Positions 1 through 5,769 of a stretch of 16,063 nt of DNA are shown one piece after another. Below the pieces are notes generated by a model. The model was not told the DNA's origin, ran no database searches, and saw nothing but the letters and a program-made list of their open reading frames with translations. The stretch's first letter is position 1, and every line of letters begins with the position of its first letter. A program made the translations under genes and the position numbers. Source of the stretch: an uncultured Prevotella sp. (lineage in GTDB: Bacteria > Bacteroidota > Bacteroidia > Bacteroidales > Bacteroidaceae); assembly GCA_905196835.1 (NCBI GenBank), contig CAJJWN010000058.1, positions 1 through 16,063 on the forward strand. The letters are read 5' to 3'.

Positions 1-41
1 TCACGCTGGCAGCCGCCTTGACAATTTATTGACTTTAACAA

Positions 42-986
42 TTATGAGTATCTTAGGATTTGTCCGGGACGTATGCGCATCCTCTTGCTTATGTGGTTGA
101 GCTTGCACAGTTTGTCAACCGTAGTTCCGCGTTTCTTGGCGATTGAACTGAGCGTCTCGCCGCGCCTTACCTTGTGGTACTGCACGTCGCTGCCGCGTCT
201 TGACGACTTCTTCGAGGCCTTGCTGCCGCTGTCGTTGCCGGTTGACGCCTCTGCCATGTCGCTGTTCTTGCCTGCGCGCTTGTTGGCGAGCACCGACTCT
301 CTCTCGTACGTATCCTTGTGGAACATGTATGTGTCGGCGGTCACGTCCTGGTTTCTGAAGTCGAACATCAGTGCCGGATTGAGCGCCACTCCACACAGTC
401 TGGTCTCGAAGTGCAGGTGCGAGCCGGTGCTGCGGCCCGTGTTTCCACCGAGGCCGATGGGTTCTCCCGCCCTTACTGTCTGGTCTTCCTTGACCAGGTG
501 CTTCGACATGTGGCCGTAGATGGTCTCCAGTCCGTTGTGGTGGCGTATCACTACGTAGTTGCCGTAGCCCCTTGGCTCATATCTTACGATGCGCACCTTG
601 CCGCTGAATGCGGCGCGTATGGTGTCGCCGATGTACACTTTCACGTCGATGCCCTTGTGCATCCTGCCCCAACGGCGGCCGAAGTTCGACGTGATGACGC
701 GGCTCGTCGTGGGCATACAAAAGTGTTTCAGGTTGATGAGGAACGAGTCGGGCAGCTCCGTAGCCTTGTGTGCGTACTTGTTGCTCCACTCCTTGTATAG
801 TTGTGCTGACGGCGCCCCTGCCTGCTCCTTGTCGATGAGCCTGCGCAGGGCGATGGTGTCTACCGCCTTCATCTTCTTGTCTATGGGGGCCTGGCGTGCC
901 AAAAGGTCTTGTGCGGTGGCCGTGGCCGCCGTCATTGCCAATAGTGTTGTAACTGCTAATGTCTTAATAGTCTTTTTCAAATACAT
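42..986 (-). CDS. Secreted M23-family metallopeptidase with C-terminal LysM domain
   Basis: A 314-residue protein with a signal peptide at about residues 1-26 (basic MYLKK start, hydrophobic core, cleavage after ATATA). The LytM/M23 zinc endopeptidase domain spans about 95-208. Its metal and catalytic residues are visible: H110-x3-D114 in HKGID, H159 in YGHM, and H190/H192 in HLHFE. A Ser/Lys-rich linker (about 235-268) leads to one LysM domain (about 270-313, YHKVRRGETLSSIA) that should bind peptidoglycan. By family knowledge it cleaves peptide cross-links in the periplasm or at the cell surface, in growth or division. M23 proteins can also be inactive activators, but the motif set here is complete. 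The gene is transcribed alone in this window, away from cyuA, with a TAnnTTTG element about 100 bases upstream. Its downstream neighbour is outside the window. The family is certain; the exact role is not. Confidence 0.93.
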   Translation of the reverse strand: MYLKKTIKTLAVTTLLAMTAATATAQDLLARQAPIDKKMKAVDTIALRRLIDKEQAGAPSAQLYKEWSNKYAHKATELPDSFLINLKHFCMPTTSRVITSNFGRRWGRMHKGIDVKVYIGDTIRAAFSGKVRIVRYEPRGYGNYVVIRHHNGLETIYGHMSKHLVKEDQTVRAGEPIGLGGNTGRSTGSHLHFETRLCGVALNPALMFDFRNQDVTADTYMFHKDTYERESVLANKRAGKNSDMAEASTGNDSGSKASKKSSRRGSDVQYHKVRRGETLSSIAKKRGTTVDKLCKLNHISKRMRIRPGQILRYS

Positions 987-1087
987 GGTTTAATGTTGTC
1001 GATTTATTTACTGGTTCCGGCAAGTGTCGGCACCGTGTGGCGGATTGTTTTTCAAAGATGAAATGCCGCACTGTCATAAAAACGTTG

Positions 1088-1095
1088 CAAAGATA
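1088..1095 (-). promoter_or_regulatory. Probable -7 promoter element (TATCTTTG) for the M23 peptidase gene
   Basis: Read on the minus strand, 1095-1088 is TATCTTTG, an exact match to the Bacteroidetes -7 consensus TAnnTTTG. It lies about 100 bases before the M23 start. No good TTG element sits 19-21 bases further upstream, so only the -7 half is supported. Confidence 0.55.
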
Positions 1096-1194
1096 CGAAA
1101 AAATATTGTACGATGTATTACACGTTAACAACTTTATCAACCTTTTAACATAGGTGGAACGTTCATGGATTGGTGTTTGATTTGATTGAGAATG

Positions 1195-1277
1195 GAGAAT
1201 GTAGAGTTGAGAATTATGATTACCCCTGCCGGCTTCCAAGCATTAAAGGTAATCATAATTCTCAACTCTACATTCTC
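1195..1277. repeat. Perfect 30-bp inverted repeat built from degenerate heptamers
   Basis: Positions 1195-1224 and 1248-1277 are exact reverse complements (30 of 30) around a 23-base loop. Each arm is itself a run of 7-base units (AATTCTC, AACTCTA, CATTCTC type). Twenty-seven bases of the right arm (1251-1277) recur at 11150-11176, and GGTAATCATAATT (1248-1260) recurs at 11103-11115. It is therefore a dispersed repeat, probably a small non-coding palindromic element. It lies between two divergent genes and ends 13 bases before the 22-bp array at 1291. Confidence 0.9.
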
Positions 1278-1290
1278 AATTTTCAATTCA

Positions 1291-1369
1291 AAAGACGGCA
1301 AACTGCGTTGCAAAAGGCCGTCTTTTGGCCTGTAAAAGGCGGCCTTTTAGAGGCTGAAAGACGGCCTTT
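1291..1369. repeat. 22-bp-period palindrome array, copy A
   Basis: Four 13-bp units start at 1291, 1313, 1335 and 1357, exactly 22 bp apart with 9-bp variable spacers. The last three are AAAGGCCGTCTTT, AAAGGCGGCCTTT and AAAGACGGCCTTT; the first (AAAGACGGCAAAC) is decayed. Units two and four are perfect reverse complements, extended to 15 bp by flanking bases. The array lies in the gap between the divergent M23 and cyuA genes, ending 138 bases before the cyuA start. Its function is unknown. Confidence 0.9.
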
Positions 1370-1507
1370 TGTAACGCGTTGAAAGTCAATGCGTTGCGTC
1401 GTTGACGGCAAACCGGCTTCTGAAAGCGCATTTTTTCGCCATTTTACGGCGGTTTTTTGAGGTTTATTTAGTAATTTCGCGGCTTGTAAAAACAATGTGA
1501 AGAAGAC
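1370..1507. other. Rest of the gap upstream of cyuA; weak promoter-like signal only
   Basis: Beyond the array there is a short CGCC-loop-GGCG stem followed by TTTTTT near 1437-1458, and a near-consensus TAATTTCG at 1472-1479 that could be a -7 element for cyuA. No TTG lies at the right distance from it. A promoter here is plausible but weakly supported, and nothing else was recognised. Confidence 0.3.
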
Positions 1508-2803
1508 ATGCTTACAGCAGAAGAACGCAACGCGATAATATCGCTCATCCATAGGCAGGTGGTGCCCGCCATCGGATGTACCGAGCCTATGGCCGTAGCC
1601 TTGTGCGTGGCCAAGGCGCGGGAGCTGCTCGGCTCTTTGCCCGAGAGCATCGACATACGCCTCAGCGCGAACATATTGAAGAACGCCATGGGCGTAGGCA
1701 TACCCGGAACGGGCATGACCGGCCTGCCCATAGCCGTGGCCCTGGGCGCGCTCATAGGCCGGGCTGAACTGGGACTGGAGGTGCTGCGCGACTGCAACCG
1801 CGACGCCGTGGAGCGCGGCAAACGCTACATAGCCGGTGGACGGATACGCATAGGGCTCGACGAGGCCGCCCCTGACAAGCTATATATTAAGGTGGTGGTT
1901 GCCGGTGGAGGGCATGAGGCCGAGGCGCGCATCGCCACGGAGCATACAAACTTTGTCTACCTGCGCCGCGACGGCGACGTAGTCGAGGACAAACCTGTGC
2001 ACGCCGGTCATGCCGACGACGAGGAGGATGTGCCCCTGACGCTAAGGAAGGTGTACGACTTTGCCACCGAGACCGACGTTGACGACCTGCGCTTCATCCT
2101 CGAGGCGCGCGACATGAACGAGGCCGCGGCCGCCGACGGACTGCGCGAGAACTTCGGCCACCAGCTCGGCAAGACCCTTTGCAGCCCCTTGGGGCGCGGA
2201 ATCATGGGCGAAGGCATCTTCTCCAAGGTGCTCTCTGCCACCAGTTGCGCCTGCGATGCGCGCATGGCTGGGGCCATGATACCCGTGATGAGCAACTCGG
2301 GCAGCGGCAACCAGGGCATCTGCGCCACGATGCCCGTGGCCGTGTTTGCCGAGGAAAACCACAACACCGAGGAGGAAACCATACGCGCCCTCATACTGAG
2401 CAACCTCACGGCCATATACATCAAGCAGCATCTCGGCACGCTCTCCGCCCTCTGCGGATGCGTGGTGGCGAGCACGGGCAGCAGCTGCGGCATAACATAT
2501 CTTATGGGAGGCAGCTACGAGCAGATAGCATTCTCGGTGAAGAACATGATTGCCAACCTTACCGGAATGATTTGCGACGGTGCCAAACCCAGTTGCGCCT
2601 TGAAGCTTACGTCGGGCGTGAGCACCGCCATCCTTAGCGCTATGCTCGCCATTCAGAACAAGCACGTAACCTCGGTGGAAGGCATCATCGACGACGACGT
2701 TGACCAGAGCATACGCAACCTGACCGAAATAGGCCGCCGCGGAATGGACGAAACCGACCGCTACGTGCTCGACATAATGACACACAAGAAAGTGAAGAGT
2801 TAA
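1508..2803 (+). CDS. cyuA: L-cysteine desulfidase, CyuA/UPF0597 family
   Basis: A 431-residue cytosolic enzyme of the UPF0597 (CyuA/YhaM) family, related to the serine dehydratase alpha domain. Known members are Fe-S enzymes, not PLP enzymes, and convert L-cysteine to pyruvate, ammonia and sulfide. The family signature AIGCTEP sits at residues 21-27 with the conserved cysteine C24. The GIPGTGM loop (64-70) and SNSGSGNQG (262-270) are glycine-rich substrate or cluster loops. C316, C356 and C363 (in CDGAKPSC) have the spacing of the three [4Fe-4S] ligands I recall from the archaeal homologue; this match is from memory. The length is normal for bacterial members. The start is the ATG after a purine-rich GAAGAAGAC. 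The last codons and the TAA lie in a heptamer repeat. DsbD follows 115 bases later on the same strand. Confidence 0.9.
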   Translation: MLTAEERNAIISLIHRQVVPAIGCTEPMAVALCVAKARELLGSLPESIDIRLSANILKNAMGVGIPGTGMTGLPIAVALGALIGRAELGLEVLRDCNRDAVERGKRYIAGGRIRIGLDEAAPDKLYIKVVVAGGGHEAEARIATEHTNFVYLRRDGDVVEDKPVHAGHADDEEDVPLTLRKVYDFATETDVDDLRFILEARDMNEAAAADGLRENFGHQLGKTLCSPLGRGIMGEGIFSKVLSATSCACDARMAGAMIPVMSNSGSGNQGICATMPVAVFAEENHNTEEETIRALILSNLTAIYIKQHLGTLSALCGCVVASTGSSCGITYLMGGSYEQIAFSVKNMIANLTGMICDGAKPSCALKLTSGVSTAILSAMLAIQNKHVTSVEGIIDDDVDQSIRNLTEIGRRGMDETDRYVLDIMTHKKVKS

Positions 2804-2829
2804 GAATTAAGAGTGAAGAGTTAAGATTT
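2793..2829 (+). repeat. Degenerate 7-bp tandem repeat overlapping the end of cyuA
   Basis: From about 2793 the sequence reads as heptamers of the AAGAGTT/AAGAATT/AAGAGTG type. The repeat begins inside the last codons of the desulfidase gene and supplies its TAA stop (2801-2803), then continues about 25 bases into the gap. Because 7 is not a multiple of 3, the TAA in such units falls in successive frames. The rest of the gap to 2918 shows no clear promoter or terminator. Confidence 0.75.
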
Positions 2830-2918
2830 ACGAGTTTTCTTACAACGGCGCATAGGGCCAGTCAGGCTCATTCGGCCTGTCAGTCCTATCCCCAAACACC
2901 ATCCAACAACAAGCTATT

Positions 2919-4925
2919 ATGAAGAAACAGATACTGATTACACTGCTCATTGCGCTGTTTGCCGTGACGGCCGGCGCGCAGATGCAGGACCCCGTACACT
3001 TCAGCGTGAGCCAGAAGAAAGTGGCTGAAGACATCGTAGAGGTGACGTTCAGCGGCAAAATAGATGCCGGGTGGCACGTTTATTCCACCGGTTTGCCTGC
3101 CGGCGGCCCCATTTCGGCCACCATCACCACCAAGACCGCCGACGGGGCGAAGGCCGAAGGCAAGCTCGGGCACAGGGGGAACGAAATCAACAAGTTTGAC
3201 AACATGTTCCAGATGAACCTGCGCTACTTCGAGAACAGCGTCACGTTCGTGCAGAAATACAAAATAACGGGCAAGACTTACCACGTCAAGGGCTACCTTG
3301 AGTACGGCTCGTGCAACGACGAGATGTGTATGCCTCCGGCCCAGGTAGAGTTCGACTTCAAGGGTGAAGGCGTGGCGGATGCGCCCAAAGAGCCTGCCGT
3401 AGAGGAGAAAACGGCGGCTGACACGGTGGCCGTGCCCGACTCGGCGAAGACCGAAATCGTAGCCGTCAATAGCCTTTTGAAGGTTGACAGCGACTCTCTT
3501 TGGACGCCGGTCGTCAGCGAACTGCAGGCTATGAACGGTCAGCAGGGCAGCGGCGACCACTCTTGGCTCTACATATTCTTCATGGGTTTCGTCGGCGGAC
3601 TTGTCGCCTTGTTCACCCCCTGCGTGTGGCCGATTATCCCGATGACCGTCAGCTTCTTCCTCAAACGAGCCAAGGACAAGAGGAAAGGCGTGCGCGATGC
3701 CGTGACGTACGGCGTCTCCATCGTGGTGATTTACCTTGTGCTGGGTCTTGCCATAACGGCTTTGCTTGGCGCGAGCGCGCTCAACGCGCTGTCAACCAAC
3801 GCCGTGTTCAACATCTTCTTCTGCCTGTTGCTGGTAGTGTTCGCCCTGTCTTTCTTCGGATGGTTCGAGCTTACGCTGCCTTCTTCGTGGACAAACAAGG
3901 TTGACAGCAAGGCTTCCTCCACGAGCGGACTGCTTAGCATATTCCTCATGGCGTTCACGCTGACACTCGTGTCGTTCTCCTGCACCGGCCCGATTATCGG
4001 ATTCCTGCTCGTTGAGGTGAGCACGTCGGGCAGCATAGCAGGCCCCGCCGTGGGCATGGCAGGCTTCGCCATAGCCTTGGCTTTGCCGTTTACGCTTTTC
4101 GCCCTGTTCCCAACATGGCTCAAGCAAGCACCCAAGTCGGGCGGCTGGATGAACATTATCAAGGTGACTTTGGGCTTCATCGAGCTGGCCTTCGCCCTCA
4201 AATTCTTCTCCGTGGCCGACCTTGCGTACGGTTGGGGACTGCTCGACCGCGAGGTGTTCCTCTCGCTTTGGATAGTCATCTTCGGCCTGCTCGGCCTCTA
4301 TCTCATAGGCAAACTCAAGTTCCGCAGCGACGGCGACGACAACCGTGCCATGCCCGTGCCGTGCATAATGCTGGGCTTGCTGTCGCTGGCTTTCACCGTC
4401 TACATGGTGCCCGGACTGTGGGGCGCGCCCTGCAAGGCCGTCAGTGCCTTTGCTCCGCCCATGAATACGCAGGACTTCAACCTGTATCACAACGAGGTGA
4501 AGCCGCGCTTTACCGACTACGAGCAGGGCATGGCGGCGGCCAAGGCGGAAGGAAAGCCCGTGCTCATCGACTTTACCGGCTTCGGCTGCGTCAACTGCCG
4601 TAAGATGGAAGCAGCCGTATGGACCGACCCGCAGGTGGCCGACAAGCTGACGAAAGACTACGTGCTCATATCCCTTTACGTAGACGATAAGCAGCCGCTG
4701 GCCGAGCCTATGGAAATCGTTGAGAACGGAAAGAAGCGCACGCTGCGCACCGTGGGCGACAAGTGGAGCTACCTGCAACGCAGCAAGTTCGGCGCCAACG
4801 CCCAGCCGTTCTACGTCATCCTCGACAACGGAGGCAAGCCCCTGGCCGGCTCTTACAGCTATGACGAGGACATAGAGCACTACACTGACTTCCTGAACAA
4901 AGGCTTGCAGAACTACGGCAAGTGA
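2919..4925 (+). CDS. dsbD: Thiol:disulfide interchange protein DsbD
   Basis: A 668-residue inner-membrane reductase that, in this family, carries electrons from cytosolic thioredoxin to periplasmic thiols. Signal peptide at about 1-20 (VTAGA before QMQ). The N-terminal immunoglobulin-like DsbD-alpha domain (about 22-150) has the redox pair C132/C137 in SCNDEMCMPP. A linker rich in Ala/Glu leads to the membrane domain (about 215-505, eight or so hydrophobic segments) with C235 in LFTPCVWP and C355 in VSFSCTGP, the transmembrane redox pair. The C-terminal thioredoxin-like domain (about 530-668) has C557-VN-C560 and a cis-proline region AQPFYVI at 628-634. All six cysteines of the cascade are present, so it should be active. 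Length is slightly over the E. coli protein. It follows cyuA in the same direction and ends in a clear hairpin terminator. Confidence 0.95.
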   Translation: MKKQILITLLIALFAVTAGAQMQDPVHFSVSQKKVAEDIVEVTFSGKIDAGWHVYSTGLPAGGPISATITTKTADGAKAEGKLGHRGNEINKFDNMFQMNLRYFENSVTFVQKYKITGKTYHVKGYLEYGSCNDEMCMPPAQVEFDFKGEGVADAPKEPAVEEKTAADTVAVPDSAKTEIVAVNSLLKVDSDSLWTPVVSELQAMNGQQGSGDHSWLYIFFMGFVGGLVALFTPCVWPIIPMTVSFFLKRAKDKRKGVRDAVTYGVSIVVIYLVLGLAITALLGASALNALSTNAVFNIFFCLLLVVFALSFFGWFELTLPSSWTNKVDSKASSTSGLLSIFLMAFTLTLVSFSCTGPIIGFLLVEVSTSGSIAGPAVGMAGFAIALALPFTLFALFPTWLKQAPKSGGWMNIIKVTLGFIELAFALKFFSVADLAYGWGLLDREVFLSLWIVIFGLLGLYLIGKLKFRSDGDDNRAMPVPCIMLGLLSLAFTVYMVPGLWGAPCKAVSAFAPPMNTQDFNLYHNEVKPRFTDYEQGMAAAKAEGKPVLIDFTGFGCVNCRKMEAAVWTDPQVADKLTKDYVLISLYVDDKQPLAEPMEIVENGKKRTLRTVGDKWSYLQRSKFGANAQPFYVILDNGGKPLAGSYSYDEDIEHYTDFLNKGLQNYGK

Positions 4926-4940
4926 CATATTGAACTAATG

Positions 4941-4959
4941 CCGACAACCTGTCGGTTTT
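4941..4959 (+). terminator. Rho-independent terminator of dsbD
   Basis: CCGACA (4941-4946), loop ACC, TGTCGG (4950-4955), then TTTT (4956-4959). The 6-bp stem starts 16 bases after the dsbD stop codon. The T-run is short but the position fits. Confidence 0.7.
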
Positions 4960-4964
4960 CAAAA

Positions 4965-5245
4965 GGGGTTCATCCGCAGTTTGTTTGGATGACATACAAA
5001 GTTTATTAATGAAAACATTTGTTCCGCCGGATTTGCAATCCGGCGGTTCTTAATTGCGGATTTGCAATCCGCTCATATATATACATATTCTTATAGATGC
5101 GCGGTTTAATTGGATTACAAATCCTTATAGTAAATTTAGGCGGATTGCAAATCCGCCTAAACATATTACCGACAGCCTGATTTGCAGAAGGCAATAAACG
5201 GTAAATATTTTTACCAACCATCCAAACAAACTGCGGATGAGCCCC
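4965..5245. mobile_element. MITE-like element with 27-bp terminal inverted repeats, copy 1
   Basis: The ends 4965-4991 and 5219-5245 are inverted repeats matching at 26 of 27 positions; the left end begins GGGGTTCATCCGCAGTTTG and finishes TTTGGATG. The 281-bp element holds no credible gene, only the REP-like palindromes at 5024-5161. The same end sequence bounds the element at 10471-10856 and begins another at 15961, so it is a dispersed family. Mobility is inferred from this structure; no transposase or clear target-site duplication was seen. The 22-bp array at 5247 starts one base after its right end. Confidence 0.7.
5024..5161. repeat. Four REP-like palindromes of the GGATT-TGC-AATCC type
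   Basis: Four short hairpins share a core. 5024-5046 has arms CCGCCGGATT/AATCCGGCGG around TGC; 5056-5072 has GCGGATT/AATCCGC around TGC; 5112-5124 has GGATT/AATCC around ACA; and 5135-5161 has 12-bp arms (TTTAGGCGGATT) around GCA. The arms are perfect. The first two have loop TGC and the last has its complement GCA, so the last is inverted relative to them. This is the style of REP sequences moved by RAYT (TnpA-REP) transposases. No such gene is in the window. Confidence 0.8.
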
Positions 5246-5246
5246 A

Positions 5247-5325
5247 GAAGGTGGCCTTTCGTATTGCGAAAGGCCACCTTTTGCGTTGCAATATGCCGTC
5301 TTTTGCAGGGCGAAAGGTGGCATAT
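5247..5325. repeat. 22-bp-period palindrome array, copy B
   Basis: Units start at 5247, 5269, 5291 and 5313 (exact 22-bp spacing): GAAGGTGGCCTTT, AAAGGCCACCTTT, ATATGCCGTCTTT, AAAGGTGGCATAT. Units one and two form a 14-bp perfect hairpin (5248-5261 with 5267-5280). Units three and four pair AATATGCC (5290-5297) with GGCATATT (5319-5326), and the inner part would pair as RNA through two G-U wobbles. It lies in the convergent gap between dsbD and the helicase gene. Confidence 0.9.
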
Positions 5326-5419
5326 TGGAAAACCGTTGGCTGTCAACGGGTTACGGATGGGTTGTAAGTTGGCGTGAGTTCGGCATAACTATTATTGTTT
5401 TACAAACAGCGGAAATAAC

Positions 5420-5538
5420 CTTTGTAGGGACATAATTCATTATGTCCGCACGTTCTGAAAGAACGTTTTTATTGTGCTGCGCTTAGGTAATACGCCTCTT
5501 CGCGGTGTGCGGACATAATGAATTATGTCCCTACAAAG
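5420..5538. repeat. 119-bp element with perfect 32-bp inverted ends
   Basis: 5420-5451 and 5507-5538 are exact reverse complements (32 of 32). Each arm contains a second, nested palindrome, GGACATAAT-TC-ATTATGTCC. A smaller hairpin ACGTTC-TGAAA-GAACGT lies at 5450-5466. There is no coding potential. It resembles a MITE or a REP pair with a 55-bp middle. The family cannot be established within this window, as only one copy is present. Confidence 0.88.
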
Positions 5539-5663
5539 GGGTATCTTTATGGCGAATTTACGTGTTTTATGTCCATGAAGGATTGCTGAAGGGGTGTGTT
5601 GGTTTGTCTTTGTTTGACTTAAATCAATAAAACAGGGGTGTAAAATGAAAAGATGCTAACTTT
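5539..5663. other. Unassigned spacer upstream of the small RNA promoter
   Basis: About 125 bases between the inverted-repeat element and the promoter at 5667. No open frame, hairpin or repeat of note was found. TATCTTTA near 5542 is one base off a -7 element and has no support. Confidence 0.4.
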
Positions 5664-5666
5664 TTG

Positions 5667-5696
5667 TTGTGATTTTTGATAAAATCATTACCTTTG
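5667..5696 (+). promoter_or_regulatory. Bacteroidetes-type promoter of a small transcription unit
   Basis: TTG at 5667-5669, a 19-base AT-rich spacer, and TACCTTTG at 5689-5696 match the -33/-7 consensus well. Transcription should start near 5700-5703, on the plus strand, in a gap where both flanking genes converge. The promoter therefore does not serve an annotated protein gene. Confidence 0.75.
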
Positions 5697-5700
5697 CATC

Positions 5701-5766
5701 GTGTTTTTCATAGTATTAGATTTAAGGTTAACAATGGATGGGGACTCAGCGGAGTCCTCTTTTTTT
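5701..5766 (+). ncRNA. Probable small RNA of about 65 nt
   Basis: A consensus promoter (5667-5696) is followed within 70 bases by a strong hairpin and T-run (5740-5766), so the predicted product is a 60-70 nt transcript ending just before the helicase stop codon. The AT-rich 5' part (GTGTTTTTCATAGTATTAG) is unstructured, and GGATGGGGACTC begins the terminator stem. I believe a very similar leader recurs in other Bacteroidales genomes, but that is memory and cannot be checked here. The transcript runs toward the 3' end of the helicase mRNA, so read-through would be antisense to it. The target or function is unknown. Confidence 0.6.
5740..5766 (+). terminator. Rho-independent terminator of the small RNA
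   Basis: GGACTC (5742-5747), loop AGCG, GAGTCC (5752-5757), extended by one wobble and one G-C pair (5740-5741 with 5758-5759), then seven T residues (5760-5766). The stem and U-tract are both canonical on the plus strand. On the minus strand there is no T-run, so it should not terminate the helicase transcript. Confidence 0.85.
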
Positions 5767-5769
5767 GTG

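Noticed and set aside
1..41. Tail of another gene at the left edge
   Set aside because: Only 41 bases with no identifiable frame or structure; nothing can be claimed.
2042..2785. Long antisense open frames inside cyuA, dsbD, tsf and the SGNH gene
   Set aside because: GC-rich codon use leaves few stops on the opposite strand. These frames have low-complexity His/Ala/Val-rich products and no recognisable domain, while the sense frames match known families.
2840..2890. Hairpin CAGGC/GCCTG before dsbD as a terminator or regulator
   Set aside because: Only five base pairs and no T-run; the surrounding CAGTC motifs are direct, not inverted, repeats.
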